Shown here: positions 28,052-37,561 of the stretch, in pieces
How the letters are laid out: each line of letters starts with the position of its first letter
Position numbering within the stretch: position 1 is the first letter of the stretch
Source of the DNA: Ramlibacter rhizophilus
Lineage (GTDB): Bacteria; Pseudomonadota; Gammaproteobacteria; Burkholderiales; Burkholderiaceae_C
DNA: 64,000 nt
Assembly: GCF_004681965.1 (NCBI RefSeq)
Contig: NZ_SMLL01000001.1
Coordinates: forward strand, 930,001 to 994,000
Reading direction: 5' to 3'
Notes under the pieces: model-generated
The model's database searches: none
What the model was told of the DNA's origin: nothing
Seen by the model: only the letters and a program-made list of their open reading frames with translations
Position numbers and translations under genes: made by a program

Positions 28052-29029
28052 ATGAGCGGTCATGCGGGCTCGCTTCATCCCAAGGCCCTGCGCTATGTCG
28101 CGGCCGTGGCGCAACTCGGCTCCGTGCAGGCAGCGGCCCGCGAGGTGTCGATCTCCGCGTCGGCCGTGGACCGGCAGATCCTGCTGCTGGAGGAGGACCT
28201 GGGCGTGCCCCTGTTCGAGCGGCTGCCGCGCGGCATGCGCCTCACGGCCGCCGGCGAGCTGCTCCTGGCCTTGTCGCAGCGATGGAAGGCCGACCTGAAC
28301 CGCACGCTGTCGGACATCCGCCAGCTGCAGGGCGTGAGCCACGGCGAACTGCGCCTGGCCGCGATGGACAGCCACGTGAACGGCTTCCTTCCCGAGTTCG
28401 TGGTGGCGGTGGGGCGCGAGCACCCGGGCATCCAGCTCGAAGTGGACATCGCGAGTCCGGACGACGCCGTGAACCTGCTGGCCAAGGGCGGCGTGGACGT
28501 GGCGGTGGCCTTCAACGTCAAGCCGCAGCGCGAGCTGAACATCATCTGGAGCGCAGCCCTGCCCCTCGGTTGCGCTGTCGCGGCGAACCACGCCCTCGCC
28601 CGCGAGGAGCGGGTCGACCTCAAGGACGTTGCCGCATGGCCGCTGGCGGTGCAAAGCCGGGCCTTGGCGATCCGCCAGTACCTGGAGCGACGCCACGGCT
28701 GGCTGCTGGAGCAGGCACGGCCGCCCCTGGTGACCAACTCGCTGCAGCTGGTGAAAAGCCTGGTGCGCAGCGGCGGCCACGTGGCGCTCACCTCGGAGCT
28801 GGACATGGGGCCGGAGATCCTCGACGGCGCCGTTCGCTTCATTCCCCTCAGAGACAAGAGCGCGCAGCCGCAATCGGTGAGCGTGGCCACGAGCGCCGGG
28901 CGCTCGCCACCGCGCATGGCGCGCATCATGGCCGAGCTGCTCGCGCGCCATGTGCAGGATTACATGGCCCGCGTGCGCGAGGCCGGGACGGCGAGCCCTC
29001 GCAAAGGCGCGCGATCGCAGCGTCCCTGA
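28052..29029 (+). CDS. LysR-family transcriptional regulator (ureide operon)
   Basis: A 325-residue LysR-type regulator. Seen: an N-terminal winged helix-turn-helix (residues about 12-70, AVAQLGSVQAAAREVSISASAVDRQ in two parts) and a C-terminal periplasmic-binding-like effector domain from about residue 97 (GELRLAAMDSHVNGFLPEFV). The dimerisation helix between them includes LLALSQRWKADL. It is divergent from uraD, so it likely senses a purine catabolite and controls uraD-bug-uraH; inference from arrangement. Confidence 0.93.
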   Translation: MSGHAGSLHPKALRYVAAVAQLGSVQAAAREVSISASAVDRQILLLEEDLGVPLFERLPRGMRLTAAGELLLALSQRWKADLNRTLSDIRQLQGVSHGELRLAAMDSHVNGFLPEFVVAVGREHPGIQLEVDIASPDDAVNLLAKGGVDVAVAFNVKPQRELNIIWSAALPLGCAVAANHALAREERVDLKDVAAWPLAVQSRALAIRQYLERRHGWLLEQARPPLVTNSLQLVKSLVRSGGHVALTSELDMGPEILDGAVRFIPLRDKSAQPQSVSVATSAGRSPPRMARIMAELLARHVQDYMARVREAGTASPRKGARSQRP

Positions 29030-29149
29030 ACCGCGACAGCTGCCGCGCGGCGCGTGTTGCCATGCCCCAGCCGAGCCGTCCTCCGACTCGGGAATAGGCG
29101 TAAAGCCCCAGTCCGCCCGAGCTCAGCGGTGTGTAGCATCCCCGAGCAC

Positions 29150-31054
29150 ATGTTTGCCACCGCGCTCCACAGTGCCCCGGCCACACCCGCCCAGCAACGC
29201 GTGGTGGCCTGGGTCATCGGTGCCTCGCTCGCCACCTTCGTGCTGCTGGCACCCTTTGCGCAGGTCAAGCTGCCGCCGGTCCCGCCGTTCATCTCGGCCT
29301 ACCAGTTCGGACTGGTGCTGCTCGACTGCATCATCGCCTCCTTGCTGCTGGGGCAGCAGCGCGTCACGAAGTCTCGCGCGCTCCTGCTGCTCGGGTGCGG
29401 CTACCTGTTCACCTTGATGCTGACGGTGGCCCATGCGCTCACCTTCCCCGGCCTCTTCGCGCCCACGGGCCTCCTCGGGGCGGGGCCGCACAGCACGGCA
29501 TGGCTCTACATGGTCTGGCATGCAGCGTTTCCGCTTTTCGTGGTCGCGTACGCGAGGGCGGGAAGCGGCGTGCAGGCCACGCGGCGCGCCTGGCCGTGGC
29601 AACTCGCGACCGTGGCGGCGGCGCTGGCCGTCACCTGGCTCGCGACCGCCGGGCAGTCGCTGCTGCCCCCGATCATGGCCGGCCACGGCTACCGCACCGG
29701 CTACTACGGGGTGGTCAGCCTGGTCTGGTTGACGAGCCTGGGCGCGCTGTACGTGCTCTGGCGCAAGCCGGCGCGGACCATCCTCGACGCCTGGCTGATC
29801 GCGGTGATGTGCGTCTGGCTGTGCGAGATCGGCCTGGCGGCGGTGCTGAACGCCGGGCGCTTCGATCTCGGTTTCTACGCGGGACGCATCTATGGCCTGC
29901 TGGCCGCAGGTTTCCTGCTGGTCGCGCTGCTGTGGCAGTACGGCGAGCTCTTCGCCCGCGAAGACGCAGCCCGGGAGGCGGCGCTGCTGCGCACCGAGGA
30001 GCGCTACCGCAAGCTGTTCGAGTCCATCGACCAGGGCTTTTGCGTCATGGAGCTGGTCTACGACCCGTCCGGACGCGCCGTGGACTTCATCTTCCGCGAA
30101 GTCAACCCGGCCTTCGAGCATCACACGGGCCTGCGTGACGTGGTCGGCAAGAGCATCCTGGCGCTGGTGCCCGGCCACGAACCCCAGTGGGTCGAGGCGT
30201 TCGCGCAGGTCGTCCGCACGGGCCAGCCCGTGCGCCTGCAACGGCAGGCGCAGGCGCTCGGTCGCTGGTTCGACGTCTACGCCTTCCGCATGGATGCGCA
30301 GCACTGCGTCGCCGCCTTGTTCAGCGACATGACCGCGCGCGTCGATGCCGACCGCGAGCGGCGTGGCGCCGACCAGCGCAAGGACGAATTCCTGGCAGTG
30401 CTGGCGCACGAATTGCGCAACCCCATGGCGCCGATCCGCACCAGTGCCGCGTTGCTCGAGCGGGTGTCCGGCGATCCGGCGCGCGTCGCTGGCGCAGCGG
30501 CCGTCATCGCGCGCCAGGTGGCGCACATGACGCGACTGGTCGACGATCTCCTGGACGTGTCACGGGTGACCCGCGGCACCCTCACGCTGCATCCCGACCG
30601 GCTGGACCTGCGCGACGTCGTCAAGGAGTCCGCCGAGCAGGTGCGCCCCCTCATCGACGAACGCCGCCACCGGTTCGACGTGGAGCTGCCCACCGAGGCC
30701 GCGATGCTGGTGGGCGACCGCGCGAGGCTGGTGCAGGTGCTGGCCAACCTGATCGGCAATGCCGCGCGCTACACGGAGCCAGGCGGCTGCGTGGGCATAC
30801 GCCTGCTTCGCTGCACGGGCACGTTTTCCATCGAGGTGAGCGACACCGGCGTGGGCATCGATCCGGCATTCACGCCCCGCCTGTTCGAGCTCTTCTCGCA
30901 AGCGGACCATGCGCGCCACGCTGCCCGTGCGGGGCTCGGCATCGGCCTGGCACTGGCCCGCAAGCTCGTGGAGCTCCACCGCGGGACCTTGACCGCCTAC
31001 AGCGAAGGACCGGGCAAGGGCAGTCGCTTCACGGTGTGCCTGCCGGCGGCGTAG
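29150..31054 (+). CDS. Membrane sensor histidine kinase (MASE4-like sensor, PAS, HisKA, HATPase)
   Basis: A 634-residue hybrid-less histidine kinase. Seen: an N-terminal integral-membrane sensor of about seven or eight helices (residues about 15-270) resembling the MASE4 type, a PAS domain (YRKLFESIDQGFCVME...), the phosphoacceptor His near residue 419 in LAHELRNPMAPI, an N-box LIGNAARYT, G1 DTGVGI and G2 GLGIGLALARKL. Start 29150 was chosen because it begins immediately before the sensor; upstream in-frame sequence is Arg-rich and unlike a sensor N-terminus. There is no response regulator beside it, so it is an orphan in this window. Signal unknown. Confidence 0.88.
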   Translation: MFATALHSAPATPAQQRVVAWVIGASLATFVLLAPFAQVKLPPVPPFISAYQFGLVLLDCIIASLLLGQQRVTKSRALLLLGCGYLFTLMLTVAHALTFPGLFAPTGLLGAGPHSTAWLYMVWHAAFPLFVVAYARAGSGVQATRRAWPWQLATVAAALAVTWLATAGQSLLPPIMAGHGYRTGYYGVVSLVWLTSLGALYVLWRKPARTILDAWLIAVMCVWLCEIGLAAVLNAGRFDLGFYAGRIYGLLAAGFLLVALLWQYGELFAREDAAREAALLRTEERYRKLFESIDQGFCVMELVYDPSGRAVDFIFREVNPAFEHHTGLRDVVGKSILALVPGHEPQWVEAFAQVVRTGQPVRLQRQAQALGRWFDVYAFRMDAQHCVAALFSDMTARVDADRERRGADQRKDEFLAVLAHELRNPMAPIRTSAALLERVSGDPARVAGAAAVIARQVAHMTRLVDDLLDVSRVTRGTLTLHPDRLDLRDVVKESAEQVRPLIDERRHRFDVELPTEAAMLVGDRARLVQVLANLIGNAARYTEPGGCVGIRLLRCTGTFSIEVSDTGVGIDPAFTPRLFELFSQADHARHAARAGLGIGLALARKLVELHRGTLTAYSEGPGKGSRFTVCLPAA

Positions 31055-31102
31055 TAGGAGCAAAACCGTTGCGGTGGGCGGCGGGTCGAGCAGGCGGGTT
31101 GC

Positions 31103-32017
31103 TCAGGCTCGGCGGGTCGCGCCTTCCCACACACTGTTGCCCGCCTGCCGCTCCAGGATTGACAGCAGCAGGCGTTTCACCGCGATCAACTGCGGCGACA
31201 GAGGAGTCTCGGTCGCGGTGGCCACCGTGATGGCGCGCGTGAGCACGGGATTCACCAGCCGCCCTACCGGCAAGTCGGTGGGGCGTGTGTCGCCGAGCAT
31301 AGAGAGCGGCAAAACCGTGGCGCCGACACCCGCGCGCACGAGCTGCAGCATCGTGTACGGGGAGGACGCCTCTGTCACGACGTTTGGTAAGACTCCGCGC
31401 TCGACGCATGCGCGGTCGATCAGAGTGCGCAGGCTGTTCGGCCGCGCCGGCATGATCAGTCGTGCGCCGGCCAGTTGCTGCAGTTCGACTTCGCCCGCCG
31501 TGCCAGGCAAGCCGAGGACGAACAGGTCCTCGGTGGCGACCTGCTGGACGTGCATGCCGGATGCCGAGTAGTCGCCCACCATGATCGCGATGTCGATGCG
31601 TCCGCGCAGCAGCATTTCGCCGACGTAGGCCCCTGGACTCTCGACCAGCTCCAGGGTGATCGCCGGGTACTGCTCGCGCACGCCATTGACCAGTGGGACC
31701 GCGATCATCGCCGCCACGCTGGCGGCGGTACCGATCACCACGTGGCCCGAAGGCAAGGAGGCTTGCTCCTGCCCGATGCCCCTCAGCCCCTCCAGCATCT
31801 TGAGCATCTCTTTCGTGCGCCGCACGAACTCGAGACCGGTGGCGGTGGGCACGACGCCGCGCGAGCTGCGGCTCAACAACTGACATCCCGCCAGACTCTC
31901 GAGCTGGCGCATCTGAACGCTCAGTGCGGGCTGGGCGATATGCAACACCTGCGCGGCGCGCGCAATGCTGCCGGTCTCGACGACCGTGATGAAGTTCTTG
32001 AGTCGCCGGAAATCCAT
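31103..32017 (-). CDS. LysR-family transcriptional regulator
   Basis: A 304-residue LysR regulator of the Nac/CynR-like branch. Seen: an N-terminal HTH (TVVETGSIARAAQVLHIAQPALS) and an effector domain from about residue 90 (SGHVVIGTAASVAAMIAVPLV) with the typical LVRAGVGATVLPLS segment. It is divergent from the CaiB/BaiF-serine hydrolase-Dpp operon across a 95-bp gap containing a near-ideal LysR operator, so it is probably that operon's regulator. Confidence 0.94.
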   Translation of the reverse strand: MDFRRLKNFITVVETGSIARAAQVLHIAQPALSVQMRQLESLAGCQLLSRSSRGVVPTATGLEFVRRTKEMLKMLEGLRGIGQEQASLPSGHVVIGTAASVAAMIAVPLVNGVREQYPAITLELVESPGAYVGEMLLRGRIDIAIMVGDYSASGMHVQQVATEDLFVLGLPGTAGEVELQQLAGARLIMPARPNSLRTLIDRACVERGVLPNVVTEASSPYTMLQLVRAGVGATVLPLSMLGDTRPTDLPVGRLVNPVLTRAITVATATETPLSPQLIAVKRLLLSILERQAGNSVWEGATRRA

Positions 32018-32037
32018 GGTGACATCTTGCGGACGGG

Positions 32038-32056
32038 CTATCGTAATTCACGATAG
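32038..32056. promoter_or_regulatory. LysR-type operator (ATC-N9-GAT dyad)
   Basis: Perfect inverted repeat CTATCGT-AATTC-ACGATAG in the gap between the LysR gene and the CoA-transferase gene. It contains ATC-N9-GAT and the T-N11-A core expected of LysR binding sites, 21 bp from the regulator's start. Likely the recognition site for autoregulation and operon activation. Confidence 0.75.
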
Positions 32057-32112
32057 GGGTAGGCCGTACTGGTATTTCCACGCGGCGCCGCGCCTCAATA
32101 CGATCTGCCGCG

Positions 32113-33351
32113 ATGACCAACGCGACGCCCTCCCCGGCTTGGCAACCCCTCAAGGGGGTGCGCGTGCTGGAGCTCGCACAGATCATGGCCGGGCCCGTAG
32201 CCGGACTCATGCTTGCCGACCTGGGCGCGGATGTGATCAAGGTCGAGAAGTTTCCGGGAGGAGACGACGCGCGCGGTTTCAACAGCCAGGGCGCTGGCGG
32301 TGTCACGGCCTCGTTCGAGGTCCTCAATCGCGGCAAACGCTCCATCGCCGTCAACCTGAAGACCGACCAGGGCCGTGCCGCCCTGCGCCGCCTGGTAGCC
32401 CGGGCCGACGTGCTCACGGAGAACTTTCGCCCGGGAACCATGCAGGCGCTCGGGCTGGGTCCCGAGGATCTGCACGAGATCAATCCGCGGCTGATCTATT
32501 GCAGCGTCACCGGTTACGGGAACCGGGGCCCGCTTGCCGGCCGCGGCGGCTTCGATCTGATCCTGCAGGCTTTCTGCGGCCTCATCAGCGTCACCGGCGA
32601 GCCCGGTCGCGCGCCGGTGAAACCAGGGATTTCAATCGCGGACGTGAATGCCGGCATCCTTGCCGCACTGGGCGTGCTGGGTGCCTACGTCCATGTGCTG
32701 CGCACCGGACAGGGCCAGCATGTCGAAACCTCACTGCTCCAGGCGTCCATGCAGCAGTTGTACTGGTATGCCGCCCTGTTCTTTTCGGGGCAGGAAGTGC
32801 CCCAGCGGCTTGGTACGGCCCATCCGGTGGCGGCGCCCTATCAGACGTATACATGCTCCGACGGCGAAATCGCTCTTGGCGGAGCCAATGAATCGAACTG
32901 GTCGCGCATCACGGAGGTGGTCGGGCACCCCGAGTGGCGCGACGATCCGCGCTTCAGCACGTCGCAGGCGCGGCTACGGAACCGGGCTTCCTTGACCGAG
33001 TGCCTGAACGCTGCGCTTGCGGGCCACACGAGGGCGCACTGGGAGGCGCTCCTGACGGCCGCGGGCGTCCCGGCGGGGCCGGTTCAGTCGGTTGCCGAAG
33101 CGCTGTCGCACCCGCAGGCGCGCGCTGTGGACATGGTGGTGGATGCGCAGACGGCCGACGGCGGACTTCGACCGATGATCGGGCTGCCGATCCACTTCAG
33201 CGGCCGCAACGAACCCGCCTCGACGGCGGCGCCGCGCCTGGGCGAGCACACGTCCCAGGTGCTCGCCCAGGCCGGCTTTTCAGACGACGAGATCAGCGAG
33301 CTGATCACCGGCCAGTACGTACTCCAGGTGGCGCCTGCCGCCGGCCGATGA
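32113..33351 (+). CDS. CaiB/BaiF-type CoA-transferase
   Basis: A 412-residue family III CoA-transferase. Seen: the N-terminal PLKGVRVLELAQIMAGPVAG, DLGADVIKVE, the VLNRGKRSIAVNLK block and the GRGGFDLILQAFCGLISVTG segment with the catalytic Asp, all at expected spacing. It moves CoA between carboxylic acids, activating a substrate in the cytoplasm. First gene of a compact operon; a downstream enoyl-CoA hydratase can act on the CoA thioester, suggesting acyl-CoA catabolism of the compound delivered by the Dpp-type importer. Confidence 0.94.
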   Translation: MTNATPSPAWQPLKGVRVLELAQIMAGPVAGLMLADLGADVIKVEKFPGGDDARGFNSQGAGGVTASFEVLNRGKRSIAVNLKTDQGRAALRRLVARADVLTENFRPGTMQALGLGPEDLHEINPRLIYCSVTGYGNRGPLAGRGGFDLILQAFCGLISVTGEPGRAPVKPGISIADVNAGILAALGVLGAYVHVLRTGQGQHVETSLLQASMQQLYWYAALFFSGQEVPQRLGTAHPVAAPYQTYTCSDGEIALGGANESNWSRITEVVGHPEWRDDPRFSTSQARLRNRASLTECLNAALAGHTRAHWEALLTAAGVPAGPVQSVAEALSHPQARAVDMVVDAQTADGGLRPMIGLPIHFSGRNEPASTAAPRLGEHTSQVLAQAGFSDDEISELITGQYVLQVAPAAGR

Positions 33352-33360
33352 CCTGAAAAC

Positions 33361-34860
33361 ATGAACATGAGCAAGCCTTCCGAGCGAACCCTTCCCGTGC
33401 TGCACGATGCCGTGGTCCCTGTCGAAATGATGCTGGCGACCGTCGCCAAGACGCTCTGTTCGGCCGTGTACGTATCGGGCCGGGATCCCGAGGAAGCGAT
33501 CTCGCACAGTTGCCTGTGGTCGCTCAAGGCTCAATTGCTGCCGGATGCGCTGCAGCGGCACGCGCGCTGGCGCATCGACCGCGACCTGCGACGGGTCGAG
33601 GTGTCCATCGAGCTCACGCCGGCCGCAGCCGACGACCTCATCGCTGCGCACCGCGAGGCGCACCCGGCGTTCGAGGCAGACTGGCAAGCGGAACGCGCGC
33701 GGCTGCTGGCCCTGCGCAGCGTCTTGCGCTCCGCGCAGTCGACGACCGGCCAGGGCTGCTACATCCTGCCCCGTGATGGTGACGCCAGCCTGCACTTCGA
33801 ACCGCGCGAGGTTTCGCATGGACCTGCCTCCAGCGCCGGCTGGCCCGGCGGCGAAGTGACGGACGGGGACCCCGAAACCCGCCGCATCCGCGAGGCGATC
33901 GCCAAGACGCTGGACGCCGGCTTCGCCGACCCCGACGCCTACCATGCCGCCGTGCTGGTCGTACATCGGGGTCGCCTCCTGGGCGAGCGTTACCGCGATG
34001 GCATCGATGCCGACACACCGCTGGAAAGCTGGTCGATGGGCAAGAGCACCATGGGGACGCTGATCGGCTTGCTGATCGGACGCGGTGCGCTGCAGTTGGA
34101 TGCGCGCGCACCCATCGAGGCATGGGACCGGCCCGGCGACCCGCGCCGGGAGATCACGCTGCGCCACCTGCTGAACATGTCCAGCGGACTTCGCTGCACC
34201 GGACAGGACGACGCGCGCGAGACATGGCGCCATGGCCTGCCGGAGCATTTCCTGCCGTATGCCGAAGCGCTCAACGCCGCGGAATGGGCGACGGAGCGTC
34301 CACTTGAATTCGCGCCGGAAACCGTCGGTCGCTATCGCAACTGCGATCCGCTCGCCCTGGCCGCCATCTACCGCGAGACCGTGCTGAAGCTCGGCGGTGA
34401 TCCGCTGACCTGGCCCCAAACGGAGCTGTTCAACCGGATCGGCATGAATGGCTTCGTGCTGGAAACCGATCGCTGGGGCCACTTCATCATCAGCGGCTTC
34501 GACTACGGCACCGCCCGCGACTGGGCGCGCCTCGGGCTGCTGTACCTGCGCGATGGCGTGTGGGATGGAAAGCGCGTGCTGCCCGAGGGCTGGGTCAGCT
34601 TCGCGACCTCGCCGGCGCCTGCGTGGAAGCACCGCGAGTACGGCGCGCAGATCTGGTTGAACAGCGTGGGCGAACTGGCGCTGCCGTCCGACACGTACTA
34701 CTTTGCCGGCGGCGGTGGCCAGTACACGCTGGTCTGCCCGTCCCTGGACCTGGTGGTGGTGCGCATGGGCCACACACGCGGCTGGGAACACGCCCGGGAC
34801 AAGGTGAACGTGCTCCTGGACGGCATCACGCAGGCACTTGCGAAAGCCGAGGCGCCATGA
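33361..34860 (+). CDS. SxxK serine hydrolase (beta-lactamase fold) with N-terminal extension
   Basis: A 499-residue protein. Residues about 1-155 are a domain I do not recognise (Ala/Leu/Arg-rich, mostly helical). The rest is a beta-lactamase/esterase fold with SxxK in WSMGKSTMG, a Tyr-x-Asn motif in RYRNCDP and a Gly-rich GGGGQY in the KTG position. No signal peptide is seen, so it may be cytoplasmic. Family members include 6-aminohexanoate-dimer hydrolases, esterases and D-peptidases. Its stop overlaps the next serine hydrolase (ATGA). The pairing with a peptide-type importer suggests amide or ester cleavage of an imported molecule. Confidence 0.85.
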   Translation: MNMSKPSERTLPVLHDAVVPVEMMLATVAKTLCSAVYVSGRDPEEAISHSCLWSLKAQLLPDALQRHARWRIDRDLRRVEVSIELTPAAADDLIAAHREAHPAFEADWQAERARLLALRSVLRSAQSTTGQGCYILPRDGDASLHFEPREVSHGPASSAGWPGGEVTDGDPETRRIREAIAKTLDAGFADPDAYHAAVLVVHRGRLLGERYRDGIDADTPLESWSMGKSTMGTLIGLLIGRGALQLDARAPIEAWDRPGDPRREITLRHLLNMSSGLRCTGQDDARETWRHGLPEHFLPYAEALNAAEWATERPLEFAPETVGRYRNCDPLALAAIYRETVLKLGGDPLTWPQTELFNRIGMNGFVLETDRWGHFIISGFDYGTARDWARLGLLYLRDGVWDGKRVLPEGWVSFATSPAPAWKHREYGAQIWLNSVGELALPSDTYYFAGGGGQYTLVCPSLDLVVVRMGHTRGWEHARDKVNVLLDGITQALAKAEAP

Positions 34861-35978
34861 GCGGCTACTTTCCTGCGCGCGGTGAGTGGGCCCGGGTCGC
34901 CCCCGCCGATGCGGGCATGTCCGGCGAGGCGCTGGCAGCGGCGGCGCAGTACGCGCAGCAGCACGACTCGCAATGGCCGTACAGCCTCTACCTGCCGGAC
35001 GGCCGCTACATCGGCAACGCCTACGTCGGCGACAAGCCGCCGCACGACCAGCCGATCGGCATCGTGCGCCCGCGCGGCGGACCGGCGGGCCTGGTGGTCC
35101 GCGCCGGCCGGGTCGTGGCGCAGTGGGGCGACGTCTCCCGTGCCGACACGACCTACTCCGCCGCCAAGAGCTATGTCGCGCTGGTGGCCGGCCTGGCCTA
35201 CGACGATGGGCTGATCCGCTCGCTCGACGACCGCGTGAGCGGCTACGCGCTGGACGATGGCTTCTCCAGCGACCACAACACCGCCATCACCTGGCGCCAC
35301 CTGCTGCAGCAAACGAGCGAATGGCAAGGCGCCGTGTGGGGCAAGCCCGACAGCGTGGACCACAACCGCCAGGTGGGCGCGCACGAGACGGACCACAGCC
35401 GCAAGGGCGTCACGCGAGAGCTCGAGCCGCCCGGCACACGCTGGGAATACAACGACGTGCGGGTGAACCGGCTGGCGCTGTGCCTCACGCAGTTGTTCCG
35501 CCGCTCGCTCGCCGACGTGCTGCGCGAACGGATCATGGAGCCCATCGGCGCTTCCACGAACTGGGAATGGCGCGGCTATGACAACGCCCGCGTCCGCTTC
35601 GGCGAGCTTGAGGTGGAGTCGGTGTCCGGCGGCGGCCACTGGGGCGCCGGCCTCTTCATCTCCACCGAAGACCATGCGCGCGTCGGCCTGCTGGTCGCTC
35701 GCGGCGGCGAGTGGCAGGGCCGGCGGCTGATCTCCGACGGCTATCTCGACGAACTCACCCGGCCTTGCGCGGCCAACCCGCAGTACGGATTCATGTGGTG
35801 GCTCAACACGGGCCGCGGCCTGTTTCCGTCCGTGCCTGAGGACGGCGTGTTCGCCCTCGGAGGCGGCCAGCACATCGTCTGGGTCGCCCCTTCCCTCGAC
35901 CTGGTGGCGGTGACGCGCTGGGTCGACAAACCCCATTGCGACGCGCTGCTGGGGCGGATAGCCTCCGCCTTCGCGTGA
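34857..35978 (+). CDS. SxxK serine hydrolase (beta-lactamase fold)
   Basis: A 373-residue serine hydrolase, a cousin of the preceding gene lacking its extra N-terminal domain. Seen: SxxK in TTYSAAKSYV, a Tyr-Asn motif in WEYNDVRVN and the third motif as ALGGGQHIVW. It has no export signal. Similar in arrangement to 6-aminohexanoate oligomer hydrolases, but an esterase or D-aminopeptidase role is equally open. ATG overlaps the previous stop; the substrate-binding protein gene follows after 40 bp. Confidence 0.87.
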   Translation: MSGYFPARGEWARVAPADAGMSGEALAAAAQYAQQHDSQWPYSLYLPDGRYIGNAYVGDKPPHDQPIGIVRPRGGPAGLVVRAGRVVAQWGDVSRADTTYSAAKSYVALVAGLAYDDGLIRSLDDRVSGYALDDGFSSDHNTAITWRHLLQQTSEWQGAVWGKPDSVDHNRQVGAHETDHSRKGVTRELEPPGTRWEYNDVRVNRLALCLTQLFRRSLADVLRERIMEPIGASTNWEWRGYDNARVRFGELEVESVSGGGHWGAGLFISTEDHARVGLLVARGGEWQGRRLISDGYLDELTRPCAANPQYGFMWWLNTGRGLFPSVPEDGVFALGGGQHIVWVAPSLDLVAVTRWVDKPHCDALLGRIASAFA

Positions 35979-36018
35979 AACGAAGCCTTTGCGCAACCCA
36001 CAACACCAGGAGACAACC

Positions 36019-37548
36019 ATGACCAGCAGGAGAGCTTTCCACAAGGCAGCGGTGGCCAGCGCCGCGCTCGCGATGGCCGGCAGCGCGCTGGCACAGCCCA
36101 AGCCGCGCACCGGCGGCACGCTCACCTATGCGGCGGGCTCCGCCACGCAGACGCTCGACCCCCAGTTCATCACCGACGTGACCACCTTCCGCGGCGTCGG
36201 CTCCATGTACGAGGCGCTCACCAAGCAGGACGAGAACGGCGAGATCGGCCCGGGCCTCGCGCTGTCGTGGACGGTGTCGCCCGACAAGCGCACCTGGACC
36301 TTCAAGCTGCGCCCCGGCGTGACCTTCCACGACGGCACGCCCTTCAATGCGCAGGCCGTCAAGTTCACCTTTGACCGGCTCCTGAACCCGGCGACCGGCT
36401 CGCCCCGCCGCAGCACGCTGGCGATGGTGGAGTCCACCGAGGTGGTGGACGACCTCACCTTCCGCCTGACCACCAAGGCGCCGTTCGCGCCGCTGCTGGC
36501 GCAACTGAGCGCGTACAACGCCTACATCCTCAGCCCGACGCACGTGCAGAAGGAAGGCGCCAACTTCAGCAAGACGGCGTCCGGCACCGGGCCCTTCAAG
36601 CTGCAAAGCTGGCAGCCCGGCGAAAAGCTCGTGGTGGTGCGCAACGACAAGTACTGGGGCGAGAAGGCCAAGCTCGACTCGGTGGTGTACAGCGTGGTGC
36701 CCGAGGATTCCGCGCGCACGCTGCTGCTCCTGAGCGGCCAGGCCGATGTGATCTCGGAGCTGCCGTACATCATGGTCAAGAAGCTGAGCTCGCTGGACGC
36801 GGTGAAGGTGGTGCGCAAGCCCGGCTACCGCACCATCTACCTCGGCATGAACCTGTCGATGCCGCCGTTCAACGACATCCGGGTGCGCCAGGCGGTCGCC
36901 CACGCGGTCAACAAGCCGGCGCTGGTCCAAGGCATGCTGAACGGCATTGGCACGCTCGGCGGCTCGCTTGAGTCCTCGGTCATCGACGGCACGGCGAAGG
37001 ACCTTCCGCCCTACCCCTACGACCCGGTCAAGGCGAAGAAGCTGCTGGCCGAGGCGGGCTTTCCGAACGGCTTCAGCACCGACTTCATGGTGACCACCGG
37101 TCGCTACAACATGGACCGCCAGGTCGCGGAGGCCATCCAGGGCCAGCTCGCGGCCGTGGGCATCAAGGCCAACATCCAGTCGCCCGAGTTCGGCGCCTAC
37201 CTGGCGGCCCTGAACGGCGGCAAGGTGCCCCTCTTCATGAGCGGCAAGGGCAGCCCGACGGGTGACATGGACTTCACCCAGGCGCTCCTGAACCACAGCA
37301 CGGGCCGGATGAACTACTTCAAGTTCAAGGACCCCGAGGTGGACCGGCTGATCGACCAGCAGCGCGTGGCCGTCGACCCCAAGGAACGGCAACGCCTGCT
37401 CACGGCGCTGCAGACCAAGGTCTACCAGGAGGCGCCGCACATCACGCTCTATTACGAGGACCAGGTCAGCGCCACGCGTTCCAACGTGCACGGCGTCAAG
37501 GTCTACGTGAACGAGTTCATCGACTTCAGCAAGGCCTGGAAAGCCTGA
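36019..37548 (+). CDS. ABC transporter substrate-binding protein, family 5
   Basis: A 509-residue periplasmic receptor of the DppA/OppA type. Seen: a Tat-like signal (SRRAFHK, cleavage near ALAQP), the family start GGTLTYAAGSATQTLDPQF, and LRPGVTFHDGTPFNAQAVKF. An AGGAG ribosome site (36008-36012) precedes the ATG; an in-frame ATG 30 bases upstream would add sequence ahead of the Tat motif. It delivers ligand to the permease pair that follows. Ligand likely peptide-like or amide-containing, given the adjacent hydrolases. Confidence 0.94.
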   Translation: MTSRRAFHKAAVASAALAMAGSALAQPKPRTGGTLTYAAGSATQTLDPQFITDVTTFRGVGSMYEALTKQDENGEIGPGLALSWTVSPDKRTWTFKLRPGVTFHDGTPFNAQAVKFTFDRLLNPATGSPRRSTLAMVESTEVVDDLTFRLTTKAPFAPLLAQLSAYNAYILSPTHVQKEGANFSKTASGTGPFKLQSWQPGEKLVVVRNDKYWGEKAKLDSVVYSVVPEDSARTLLLLSGQADVISELPYIMVKKLSSLDAVKVVRKPGYRTIYLGMNLSMPPFNDIRVRQAVAHAVNKPALVQGMLNGIGTLGGSLESSVIDGTAKDLPPYPYDPVKAKKLLAEAGFPNGFSTDFMVTTGRYNMDRQVAEAIQGQLAAVGIKANIQSPEFGAYLAALNGGKVPLFMSGKGSPTGDMDFTQALLNHSTGRMNYFKFKDPEVDRLIDQQRVAVDPKERQRLLTALQTKVYQEAPHITLYYEDQVSATRSNVHGVKVYVNEFIDFSKAWKA

Positions 37549-37561
37549 GGACCGCGCGCAC

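Noticed and set aside
31058-31104. GAGCAA/TTGCTC inverted repeat between the kinase and LysR genes as a terminator
   Set aside because: Loop of about 35 bases and no T-run make a stable terminator unlikely.
33361-35978. Naming the two serine hydrolases as nylon-oligomer hydrolases (NylB)
   Set aside because: Only the general SxxK fold and context point that way; esterases and D-peptidases share the same motifs.
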